Shown: positions 11,382-21,395 of the stretch, piece by piece
Position numbering within the stretch: the stretch's first letter is position 1
How the letters are laid out: every line of letters starts with the position of its first letter
Origin: Kalaharituber pfeilii
Lineage: Eukaryota > Ascomycota > Pezizomycetes > Pezizales > Pezizaceae
Direction: 5' to 3'
NCBI GenBank assembly: GCA_015179045.1
Contig: WHUZ01000172.1
Span: 1-52,772 of the forward strand
Length of the DNA: 52,772 bases
The notes under the pieces: model-generated
Database searches by the model: none
Seen by the model: the letters and a program-made list of their open reading frames with translations, nothing else
What the model was told of the DNA's origin: nothing
Position numbers and translations under genes: made by a program

Positions 11382-11986
11382 GGGGTTGTCGACGAACAAC
11401 TGGGAATGGTTACCAGAAGGTACCAGAGAAAATACGCCAGCCAAACTAGGCAGGTGTCGTGAGGCACCCCTTTTACTCTTGTGAAATTTATTAGTAAGTA
11501 CTATGAATTACCACAACTATGCCTCTACACAACAAGACTTACGCGTATCAACTTTACACCTTTGCAACATGCCCCGTCTAAGTCAAAGAGCTGTAATACA
11601 ACAAGAGCTCAAAAGCGAAGCAATGTAAAAGCTATTATGTTGCTTATGATTCTTAATTGACGCATGATGAACCCATAAAGAGGATATGTATGCATTATTT
11701 GTGTTTGTAGATGCATCTCAATGTTGACGTGATCGGGATGTGAATATGCAGGTGATGCATATGGTACGAAATAAATGCGGGTGTATGCAGCAAAGTAGGC
11801 TACTAACTGAGAACTACTTACCAGAAGAGCCCACTACCAGTCAAATTTGACTGGTAACAGGCTTTACGTTGGTACTGGAGACTACGTGCCAACAGACCAA
11901 TGAACGAAGAGGCCAAGGCACTAAAAGCGCCTCAGTTAGTAGTGGTACTTTCTGGTAGCCATTCCCAGTTGTTCGTCGACAACCCC
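11382..11986. mobile_element. 605-bp non-autonomous TIR element
   Basis: The ends are inverted repeats of about 40 bp (GGGGTTGTCGACGAACAACT plus GGGAATGG.TACCAGAA) flanked by TA at 11380-11381 and 11987-11988. No transposase-like frame lies inside. The interior contains a perfect 22-bp palindrome centred on AAATTT at 11835-11856 (TACCAGTC...GACTGGTA), whose outer part echoes the TACCAG of the TIR. TA duplication and TIRs suggest a Tc1/mariner-superfamily MITE. Sister units lack it at this position. Confidence 0.85.
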
Positions 11987-12320
11987 TAGTGATTCCATGC
12001 ACGCATCGTCCAGTTCAAGTAATTCCCTGTCTTCGGGGAAGCACAGAGTATATATGTTCCGGTACGTTTCCGGCCATGCTTCGTGCAGGACATTCGGCAC
12101 AAGGAAATTCAACCAAGGAGTGGCTTTATCATGATGAAGTAGGTCAGAATTTTTCTGTTTCTGAGTCAGATCCAATGAAGAAAGATAAAAATTTCTCCCA
12201 CAAACAGAAACTTTCCTTTCGTTGAAGATGTTGTGGGGGTAACAGCGCGGCTGGTACATATTCTTGGGGGTCGATCCGGTGGCTTAGAGGTGGAACCAGT
12301 GTAGCTGCAGATGCTGTGTA

Positions 12321-12921
12321 CTCGTTACCAGAATTTAGTGATGCAGGTGGGGGCGATGTTGGCAGACCGTGCGACAGGTCTGTGTTCAGGTGTGGTGAGA
12401 TGCAATATCGAGTCGTAGAACTGTACAATTCCTTTCTACCAAGCAGAAAGTGCATATGCGAATTGCTGGCTGTATGTCATGGAGGATGGTGCTTCTGCTC
12501 ATACAGCGAAGCAAACACAATGGTTTTGGAATTGGTACAATATGCAGTCTTTGATATGGGCACCTTATCTCCAGATCTCAATCCTATTGAGGCTATCTGA
12601 GGAATAATGAAGAAAAGACTGAACAAGCGATCTCCTAGACCTCGTGGAGAACAACTTGTTTCTAGAACACTGGAACAGTGGGATGTTATTACTGGTGAAG
12701 AGATATTAGAGTCGACAGATTCTATGCCTCACCGAGTGCAAGCTGTAATCATAGCCAATGGTGGACATACACAATACTAACACAATGTTGATATTATTCT
12801 CATGTTCAGTGAGTCAAATGCATTCAAGTTGTTCATATTGCATCTTACACACCTGAATATAGACCTCTCGCACGGTCTGCCAACACCGCCCCCACCTGCA
12901 TCACTAAATGCTGGTAACGAG
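12321..12921 (+). mobile_element. Decayed Tc1/mariner element with 78-bp TIRs
   Basis: Inverted repeats of about 78 bp (CTCGTTACCAG.ATTTAGTG, then ATGCAGGTGGGGGCG.TGTTGG...) bound the element, flanked by TA at 12319-12320 and 12922-12923. Its interior encodes only the C-terminal part of a Tc1-type transposase, so it is an internally deleted copy. It is inserted in the spacer of copy 2, within the phrase GTAGCTGCAGATGCTGTG. Confidence 0.9.
12436..12780 (+). pseudogene. Tc1-type transposase fragment (DD34E catalytic end)
   Basis: One frame reads YVMEDGASAHTAKQTQWFWN...WAPY. A second frame, entered by a shift near 12568, reads SPDLNPIEAI, then a TGA where Trp is expected, then GIMKKRL...SMPHRVQAVIIANGGHTQY and a stop at 12780. 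The D of DGA and the E of NPIE are separated by 34 residues, the Tc1 DD34E spacing. The N-terminal DNA-binding domain and the first catalytic Asp are missing. With one frameshift and one nonsense codon it is dead. Confidence 0.9.
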
Positions 12922-14566
12922 TACTGTAAAGTAAGTTACAGGCAAGAATCCATTTACCCCTAGGGCCCTCCCTGCAGAGTCCCAGTTCCTGATGTAGTAA
13001 TCTCCAGTCACCTAATATCTGTGACCGCACACCTCCCAACTGCAGTGCGAGGGTTTCGCCGTCACATTGGGCAAAATGTGGGCATAAAATCAATGTCTAT
13101 GAGGATAGCAGAATCCAGGAACATGCCTCCTGTGTCGGCGTATATATTCTGCCCCCAGAGCCTAGAAGACCGCGCGAGTGCATGGACACTCGTACCTGTC
13201 AAAAAAAAACGAAAAAAAAAAAAAAAGGATAGGAAGCAAAAAAAAAAAAAAGATGAGTTGCCCTGGTTCCAAGTCGCAATTGATCACTAGAAATCTAATT
13301 CCCAAATGATCATCGTTGGAACCGGGGCATTATCTCCCATCTCGTTTTCCTTTGAAGATGCTCTTCGCCAGCTCGGAATCGAACTGGGGACCTGAGCACG
13401 CGGTCCTTTCTAAGCTTTTTACGCTTGACCTCTCCATGACGCTTGTTACCCCATCACTAGATTCCGAGTCGATAAACGCATAGATCAGTAGACGCCTCTT
13501 CCCCCTCCTCCCCCGCCCACGCCACCAAGCTATAGATCAGTTTCGAAAAGGCAACAACTGCACCGCTTCTTGAACCTTCTCCCCCCCACACCACGTGCAC
13601 CTCTCAATCACAACCCTCCTAGCAGCTGCAACAGCATTCTTCAACCCCTACCACTTATCAATCGCGCCCACTACCAATTCTCAATTGTATCTCCCTTCAC
13701 CTCTCAGTCACACAACCCGCTCCAGCATCTCCTTCTGCGGCTTCTCCAGAAGCCTCTCCGATGGCCGCTTCAACGGCTTCTTGGTTGGTTGACTACTCCG
13801 ATGCGCTTTTGTTGTATTTTATTGTTTTTGTCTGGCAGCTTAGTAATTATTTATACAATACTCATTGAAGTTTAATACTAATGGCATCTTTCTTAATCAA
13901 TTGATGATACATTGGGGGCTTAAACTTGCAGATGGGCACAGGGGGCTTTTGACAAGACCAGATGTATAAATATGGTAAGCGGAGGAAAGCTTGGCTGAGC
14001 AGGGTGTGCAGTACGTGAATTCCAGAGCGAGAGGTTTTGTTACTGCGCAAAAGGAACACATCGGGGGGGGCACTTTCTGCTGGCGTTGTGCTAAATTTTG
14101 TGGGGTATAAGGCAATTGTACATACTTGCTCTGTATATACATGCTTGTTCGTGTATGTAGCGGACGTACTGGCTAGTAGTATTTCGTTCATTTCCGCAGC
14201 AGGTATCCCGTCAAAGTCACCGCACGCAGGCCGGAAATGCCGTTTGGGTTATGAGAACTTGTCAAGGTCCGGCGGGGTCCCTGTTTCATTCATTTTCCTC
14301 TAGGGACCCAATGAGGCTGCCCTGCCCGCCCTTTCAGTAAAATGCTTTTGTACATGAATGTTGCTAGCGGGAAACCTACTATATCCATACATACCACTAC
14401 ACAGTGTTTTCTAGGAAGGTAGGACAAAAACAAGCGTACGAAAGGAAGAAAAAGAAAAAAGAGATACATGATAGTCACATAATACAAAGACCGAGGAAAA
14501 TAGGCAGTACAGATGAAAATTATAAAAAAAAAAAAAAAAAAAAGACGACAATCCTCGGGGACCGTA
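12922..14566. repeat. Conserved spacer between copies 2 and 3
   Basis: This is the rest of the unit spacer: CAGTCACC..ATATCTGTGACCG (about 13005), TGTCGGCGTATATA (about 13135), A-rich runs 13201-13252, a tRNA-B-box-like phrase GTTCGATTCC on the minus strand (about 13377), a small plus-strand reading frame (13570-13875), CAGAGCGAGAGGTTTTGTTACTGCGC (about 14023) and the conserved 3' flank of copy 3. Apart from the tentative small frame no gene is supported. Confidence 0.75.
13570..13875 (+). CDS. Hypothetical small protein, recurrent in spacers
   Basis: This is a 101-codon frame with a Pro/Leu-rich N-terminal part and a C-terminal hydrophobic segment (CCILLFLSGSLVIIYTILIEV). Related sequence ending in a similar hydrophobic segment recurs in the spacers at about 7625-7780, 18541-18771, 23470-23730, 25383-25571, 30138-30548 and 47357-47660, always convergent with the next ankyrin gene. 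The N-terminal part is built of CTCCAGC/CCTCTC simple-sequence-like DNA, and the frame differs from copy to copy. It may be a decaying small gene, or merely a chance frame in a conserved spacer. I recognise no family. Confidence 0.25.
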   Translation: MNLLPPTPRAPLNHNPPSSCNSILQPLPLINRAHYQFSIVSPFTSQSHNPLQHLLLRLLQKPLRWPLQRLLGWLTTPMRFCCILLFLSGSLVIIYTILIEV

Positions 14567-17303
14567 TTAGATATACCATCCCGGTGGTGGAGGACATTTC
14601 CGGGCCTGCTCTTCAGGTGGAAGTTGCGACCAAAGATATATTGCTACTTCATGAAAACCATAATATATTGCCAGATCATATGGGGTTTTTCCATCCTTGT
14701 TCTGGACGGTTGGGGATGCACCATGCTCAATCAATATCTTTGTAAGTGTGAGAATGTGGGTTTTATGCCAAAGGTGTAGTGGGGTGTCGCCATTCGTATT
14801 ACGCTCATTGATGAGCTTGCATGCTCCTCGTTCCAGGATTTCTGTCAACATCTCAGGATTGCACCCAAAAACTGCACAATGTACTGTTGTCCATTGGTTG
14901 CTATCATGTGCAAAAAGATCTGCCCCCTTCTCAATCAAGAGTCTTGCAATTGCTGTTTTGCCTTTGAATAGTGCCCAGAGCAAAGGAGTCATATTCCACT
15001 GGACTGGGCATCATTCCTCGATGTCCGCACCTATTGTGGTCAGCAATCGTACTATAGTTTTGGAGTTATATCTCAGTGCCTTATATATGCAGCCAGTTAG
15101 GTCAATTGGAGGGATAGTTGATGTCATTGCTTCCTCACTTGCACCTCTCTCCAATAGTAATTTGCAGATATCTTCATGGCAGTTATATGCAGCATGAGCA
15201 AGTGGTGTTCGGCCTTCCAAATCTCTCTCCTCTATATCTGCCCCAAAAGTAAGGAGATCTTGAACAATATTCTCATTTCCCTGATCAATAGTACTGTGGA
15301 TTATTCCTTCAATCTTTACTTTTTCTATTTATATATTATATGGAAAAAGTAATAAATACATATTAATATATATATATGAAGAGGAGAGCGGGGACTTTTT
15401 AAGAAGCAGAATATTGTATAACTATAATATCCTGCTTCTTAAAAGGTCCCTCTGCGTAGGAATAATAATTGCTGTTTAATTACGAGAATTTTTGAACTAC
15501 ATATATTCAAAGGATAGAGCATTATTAGAAAACATTAGAAACTATTTTGGTGTTGGACCCTCCTTCCTTCAGTAGTTTTTAGATATGTTATATAGAAGAA
15601 CACATAAGTAAGGAGCACCTCGTTCTACGACTCTCGTAGCTTTCCTTTTTATACTTAAAATGTATAAAAAGTAAAAAAAAAAAATTTCTTTTCATTACTT
15701 TTTCTATATAATATATAATTATATAAATAGAAAAAGTAATTTACACCACTCCCCTTTCCAACAGTAATTTGCAAATGCTCTCATGACCCATAGATGCAGC
15801 ATGAGTGAGTGGTGTTTGGTCTTCTGAATCCCTCTCCTCTATATCTGCCGACTAAAACAAGTAATGAAAGATATTCTTAATCCCCTTAAGTATGGCAGCG
15901 TAGATTATCCCTTTCATACTTGCTCTCTTCTCCAACAGTAATTTGCTAATGCTCTCATATCTCAAAGATACAGCATGAGTGAGTGATGTTTGGCCTTCTG
16001 AATCCCGCTTGTCTATATCTGTTTCTAAAGCTAGTAGAGTTTGAATACTATTCTCGTTCCCCTGATGAATTGCATAGTGAATGCCCCCGAGAGAAGCCCA
16101 TTTCAATTTTTGGTGTGACCTGTAGTGACCAGCAGCTGAATGAAGTGGAACTTCAACTTGGTAGGGGTGTGAGTCCCAGAGATCAGATAAGCAGACAGGT
16201 AGCATAATCACTGAGATTTCTGATATTGAGTCAAGATCACCCAAGGTCATGTCTGATAGCATTGACCAGGTACAACCTCTAGTAGAGCTGCTGCTAGAGA
16301 ATGTAGTGTAGGAATCGTCACTTATGCGGCGGATTCGCTTATAAGGTCTTGAATTTTTGAGTTCATCCATAAATGATGGCAGCACCAACCGTAAGGAGAA
16401 TGTGCTATGAGATGTTGCCGCTGTTCTGAATGATACATCATCATCATTGTCATCAGGCATCTGGTTGTCCTTGATTGTAGATAATGGTATCAGGAAATTG
16501 TCTTTTAGAGGTAGTATGCTTGCATCCTTGGCTTGATTATCCGATTTTGAAGACTGGACTTCATCACTGATTGCAAGGTGCTGACGGCTGATGAGTTCAC
16601 GTAACTGGATTGCAATTGCACGGTTCGATTCCAAAATCTGAAAAACAATTTCATGTAATTTGCGGAGATTGTCGGAAGCCTCTGCAGCGGTATGACTATG
16701 CAAGAGATCAGCTGTCTACATTCCGGACCCGACTATCACCACCGCTACCACCATCAACATCCAACCGCACCACCACTCCCACCCGCTACCAATCCCATCC
16801 CCGGGGAACTTAATGCAATAGATCTGAACCTACCACTGAATAATCCCGAGCATCAAATTCAAACTCAACTTATACCTCTGGAGGTCCTCAATAAAGACGG
16901 CAACCTTTGCTTCCTTCCACAGTGCCCATTTAATCCTCTCAAACAAAAGACTTGTTTTGTTTGCTGGAGGCTGTATGGAACTGGGATCACTAACTCCCAT
17001 CACCTCACTCAGATACTTGTCCAGCTTTGAAGCAATTAAAACACATCCACTCAATGTTGTGACAAGGTGTTGAATAGACAACATTTTCAATCTGCTTTGG
17101 TTGGGAATCTTAGTTGTGCCACTAATAAATAACTGAACCTGGCTGAGTATGGCATTCATATCTTGCATTTCTTCCATTAGGCGACCGATGGATGCTGGTG
17201 CCTGCTTTGCATAATCATGGAGATTCTTCAGCATGCTTATAATCTTTGCTGACATTGAGATGAGACCGGCAACTGAGGCAACTATCGATAGTGGATCTGA
17301 CAT
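14567..17303 (-). pseudogene. Helo-like/ankyrin repeat gene, copy 3 (disrupted)
   Basis: Exon 1 (17303-16834, Helo-like domain) and the start of exon 2 (16695 downwards, EASDNLRKLHEIVFQILESN) are intact, with splice signals GTAGGT and GCATAG. Exon 2 then carries several lesions. A TAG at 15852-15854, in the second ankyrin doublet, falls where sister genes read LLAFGADIEE. A 418-bp MITE at 15319-15736 sits inside the next repeat. A TGA at 15011-15013 replaces the CGA of EERCP; this is a C-to-T change at a CpG. Between and after the lesions the ankyrin frame is still readable, down to the usual ending QARKCPPPPGWYI at 14567. The first 300 codons or so could still be translated, but the gene is best treated as dead. 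Confidence 0.9.
15319..15736. mobile_element. AT-rich 418-bp MITE inserted in ankyrin copy 3
   Basis: The TIRs are CTTTTTCTATTTATATA and its complement. TA flanks both ends (15317-15318, 15737-15738), although TTTAC at 15315-15319 and 15740-15744 is an alternative target duplication. Each end is itself a mini-palindrome (CTTTTTCTAT ... GGAAAAAG). The interior has a strong hairpin at about 15386-15450: GGGGACTTTTTAAGAAGCAG pairs with CTGCTTCTTAAAAGGTCCC. No coding capacity. It splits an ankyrin repeat after CCTTCAATC, which is continuous in every sister repeat. Confidence 0.88.
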
Positions 17304-19430
17304 TGCTTTGGACTAGTTGGATGTGTAGGTCAACTGGATTCTGGTACGTATAGGGAATGTGACTTGGCTGCTATAGTCCCGGGGGGGATTAATCTTGAAA
17401 CTCCGTTGGCAAGAGAAAGGCTAGACTGGTGTAAAGCGATTCCTTAAGGACGTTTGCACTATTCTGAACCTCAAGCTCTGATAATGGGGAAGGCTCGTAT
17501 TGTGAAGAGTATGCTCTGCAGACCAGCCAGCCCGTAATCCTGAGTAATGATATATATATATAAAAACAACCAGCCCATGATCCTGGCATATTTGTTACTA
17601 AGTTAATGCCCTCTGATTCACCACATCCCGTTTTCCGTATAGAGTAGCTAGACAGCCTATCGTGGCTGATGCCTAAAAAGAGGTTGGCTTGGAATAAGGC
17701 TGAAAGGCTGTGCTATTGCAAGCTGCGGCTGGATAGCAATCATTCATTGTTCATTATAGGCCAGTTGTAGAACTCCTAACCAGTGCTAGTACTCTACAGT
17801 GATGTCATGCACGCATTGTCCAGTTCAAGTAACTCCCTGTCTTCGCGGAGGCGTAGACTATGCACCGGACAGTTCTCCATGTAGCGCAAGGATATGCAAC
17901 CATACCAAATAGAAACTTCGTGAGGCTACTTTTCATTGAAGATGTTGTGGCAGCGCGGCAGGTGCATGTGGAGGGTCCGGAGCCGGTAGCCTAGCGGTGG
18001 AACAAGTGTAGCTGCAGATGATGTGCAACTGTGCGCGAACTAGTCTGCTTGTAAGTGCAGGGCAGGGATCCATTTTACACCTACCCACTCCCTGCAGAGT
18101 CCCACACTTCCTGATGTGTAGTCTCCAGTCACCTCATATCTGCGACCGTCCACCCTCCCAATCGCAGTGCGCGGTCTTCGCCGACACCTTGGATCAGATG
18201 TAGGCATAAATCAGATCGATGCTTATGAGGATATTGTAATTCAGGAATATGTCTCCTGTGTCGGCGTATATATCCACCCCCCGTCCCCGTCCCTCAGAAT
18301 CCAGTAGACCGTACATGAACACCCGTACCTATCAAACCCAAAAAAAAAAAAAAAAAAAAAAAAAGAGAATAGGAAGCAAAAATCAAAAAATCTATCATAA
18401 TGCCCAAACGATCGTTGCTGGAACCAGGACATTACCCCATCTTGTTTACTTTCAAGATGCTCGATAATCCTCTTCACCAGCTCGAAATCGGCCTAGGGAC
18501 CTGACTTCACAGCATCCCCCAACTCCCCCACCAATGCTCAATGACCCCTCCGCCACCTCTCAGTCACACAACCTCTCCAGCATCTCCTTTCAGCGGCTTC
18601 TCCAGCAGCAGCTTCTCCGGCGGCCTCTCCAATGGCCGCTCCAACGGTCCCTCGGATAATACAAAATTTATAGTCCTTGGTTCGTTGACTACTCCGACGT
18701 GCTTTGTGGTATTTTATTATTGCTTTGTCTGGCAGTGTATTAATTATCTTACAACACTCATTGAAGTTTAATGCCAATGGTATCTCTATTGATCAATTGG
18801 AGGATACGTGGGGGCTTAAACTTGCGGGTGGGCACAAGGGGGTCTTAGATATAATAAATCTGGTCGGCGAAGGAAAGCCTGGCTGAGCAGGGCATGAATT
18901 CCAGAGCAAGAGGTTTTGTTAGCACGAAAAAAAAAAACACCAGGGGGGCGCATTTGCTGGCGGCGTTAATTTATGCCGAAATTCTGTGGATATACGGCAA
19001 TTGTACATATTACCAGTACTTACTCTGCATATACTTGTTCGTTTACTTGTATGTAGCAGATGTACCAGTATCATTTCACTTGCAGCAGCGAGTAACTATC
19101 CCGTCGAAGTCATCGTGTCAAGATCTGACGGTGTGCTATTAAAAGCTATTCCCGTTATTCTACTCCGAAAATCCCATGAGGCTGCCCTGTCCCTTCCGGA
19201 AACTGCTATTGTTACATTAATGTCGGTAGCAAGAAAACAATCATATCCATATATACTACTACACAGTTTCTACGGAAGCAGGACAGAACACAAGCACACA
19301 ATGATAGGAACAAAAAGAAAAAAGAGATACATGAGGATCACATAATACAAAGAACTTGGAAGATAGGCAGCAAAGATGTAAATGAAAAAAAAAAAAAACA
19401 ATCCTCCAGGATCTTGTTAGAGAATCATCT
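17304..19430. repeat. Conserved spacer between copies 3 and 4
   Basis: It has the same landmarks as the other spacers: the GACTAGTTGGATGTG 5' flank, CCCTGTCTTCGCGG (about 17837), CTCCAGTCACCTCATATCTGCGACCG (about 18120-18150), TGTCGGCGTATATA (about 18258), a run of 24 A (about 18340-18364), the small plus-strand frame at 18541-18771 (76 codons, SGFSSSSFSGGLSNGRSNG then a hydrophobic end) and CAGAGCAAGAGGTTTTGTTA (about 18901). No transposon insertion is obvious in this unit. Confidence 0.75.
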
Positions 19431-21395
19431 TTACCATCTCGCTGGTGGACTTTTCCAGGCCTGCATTTCAGGTGAAAGTTGCGACCAAAGATATACCGCC
19501 ACCTCGAGAGGGTAGGAGCGCCGTGCTATATCATACGGTGTTTCTTTGTTCTTATTCTGAATGTTTGGAGATGCACCATGCTCAATCAATATCTTTGTAA
19601 GTGTGAGAGAGTTCAGGCTGAAGTAGAGCGGGGTGCCTCCCGGTCCACGCTCGTTGATGATCTTCGATGCTCCTCGCTGCAGGATATCTGTCAACATCTC
19701 AGGATCATTGCAGCGAACTGCGCAATGAACTACTGTCCACTGGTCATCATCACAGGCAAAAAGATCTGCCCCCTTCTCAACCAATAGTCTTGCAATTGCT
19801 GCTTTTCTGCAGAATAGTGCATGGAGCAAAGGTGTCATATTCCACTTGGTTGGGCATTTCTCCTCGATGTCTGCACCCATCATGATCAGCAATCGTACCA
19901 CAGTGCTGCAGTCATTATCTAGTGCCTTATGAATGCAGCCTGTAAGGTCGATCTGAGGAGTAATAGAAGTTATTGCTTCCTCACTTGCTCCCCTCTCCAA
20001 AAGTAATTTGCAAATGCTCTCATTACCCATAAATGCAGCATGAGCAAGTGGTGTAAGGCCTTTTGAATCCCTCCCCTCTATATCTGTTCCTAAAGCTAGT
20101 AGAGTTCGAACAACATTCTCGCTCCCTAGGCGAATGGCGTAGTGGATGCCCCCGAGAGAAGACCGTTTCAATTTTCGGCGTGACCTGTAGCGATCAGCAG
20201 CTGAATGAAGTGGAACTTCAACTTGGTAGAGCTGTGAGTCCCAGAGGTCAGATAAGCAAACAGGCAGCACAATCGCTGAAATCTCCGAAATTGAGTCAAG
20301 ATCACCCAAGGTCACGTCTGATAGCATAGACCAGCTACAACATATAGTGGAACTGCTAGAGAATGTGGAGTAAGAATCGTCACTTATGCCCCACCTCTGG
20401 ATTCGCTTGTGAGGCCTTGAATTTTTGAGTTCATCCATAAACGATGGCAGCAACAATCGCATGGAGTGCATGGAGTGCATGGATCGCATGGACCGTAAGG
20501 AGAATGTGCTAAGAGACGTTGCCGCTGTTTTGAATGATGCAGCATCATCATTGTCATTAGGCACCTGGACATCCTTGATTGTGGACAATGGTATCTGGAA
20601 GTCATCTTTTGGAGGTAGTATGCTTGCATCCTTAGCTTGACTATCGAATTTTGAAGGCTTGACTTCATCACTTATTGCAGGGTCCTGACGGCTGATGAGT
20701 TCTCGTAACCGGATTGAGATTGCACGGTTCGATTCCAATATCTGAAAAACTATTTCATGTAATTTCTCGAAATTTTCGGAAGCCTCTGCAGCGGTATGAC
20801 TATTCAAGATCTCAGCTGTCTGCAGCCCTCCGACCCCCCCCAACCGCCGCCGCCACTACCACCACCACCACCCCGCAAGGTAACATGTTTAGAATTAATG
20901 TTGTAGGATATGAACTTACCACTGAATAATCCCCAACATAAATTTCAAACTCAACTTGTGCCATTGCAGGTCTTCAATAAATACTGCAACTTCTGGTTCG
21001 TTCCACAGTGCCCATTTAACCTCCTCGAACAGGCTTGCATTACTTGCTGGGGCCTGCATGCTTCTGGGATCGCTAATCCCCAGAACCTCACTCAGATACT
21101 TTTCCAAGTTGGAAGCAACCAAAACACATCCACTCAAAGTTGCAACAAGGTGGTGAATAGATAACATCTTTAGTCTGCTTTGATTTGGAACCTTAGTTGT
21201 TCCGAGAATGAACTGCTGAATCTGGCAGAAGATGATACTCATATCTTGCATTTCTTCCATCAGGTGACTGATAGATTCTGGTACCTGCTTCGCTCGCAAA
21301 CCGCAATCATAGAGATCCTTCAGCATGCTTACAATCTTTGCTGAGATTGCAACAAGGCCAGCAATTGATGCAGCGATAGATAGTGGATCGGACAT
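19431..21395 (-). CDS. Helo-like/ankyrin repeat protein, copy 4 (shortest, intact)
   Basis: Exon 1 is 21395-20920, exon 2 is 20799-19431; 614 aa. The intron 20919-20800 has donor GTAAGT and acceptor GAATAG. Exon 1 is 6 nt longer than in most copies, with YDCGLRAKQVPESIS where others have HDCAKQAPASIS; copy 7 shares this. The linker has an expanded Ser-Met motif (SLRSMRSMHSMHSMRLLLPS). Only one 59-residue ankyrin doublet is present (GIHYAIRLGSENVVRTLLAL...KLLLERGASEE) before the common C-terminal ankyrins (TPLLHALFCRKAAIARLLVEKGADLF), ending QAWKSPPARW. The reading frame is open. It shows the minimum repeat number at this locus. Confidence 0.9.

Noticed and set aside
12316..12600. 94-codon plus-strand frame starting in the Tc1 TIR
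   Set aside because: It begins in the inverted repeat and joins the transposase frame only through its SPDLNPIEAI end. It is part of the dead transposase, not a separate gene.
13021..13290. Lys-rich plus-strand frame
   Set aside because: The Lys content comes only from A runs in the spacer, and other units show no conserved frame there.
14697..15197. 166-codon plus-strand frame opposite ankyrin copy 3, and similar long antisense frames at 3804-4217, 24558-24965 and 48645-49055
   Set aside because: They recur antisense to the same conserved ankyrin C-terminus in each copy, mirror its codon pattern and have no domain of their own. They are shadows of the minus-strand genes.
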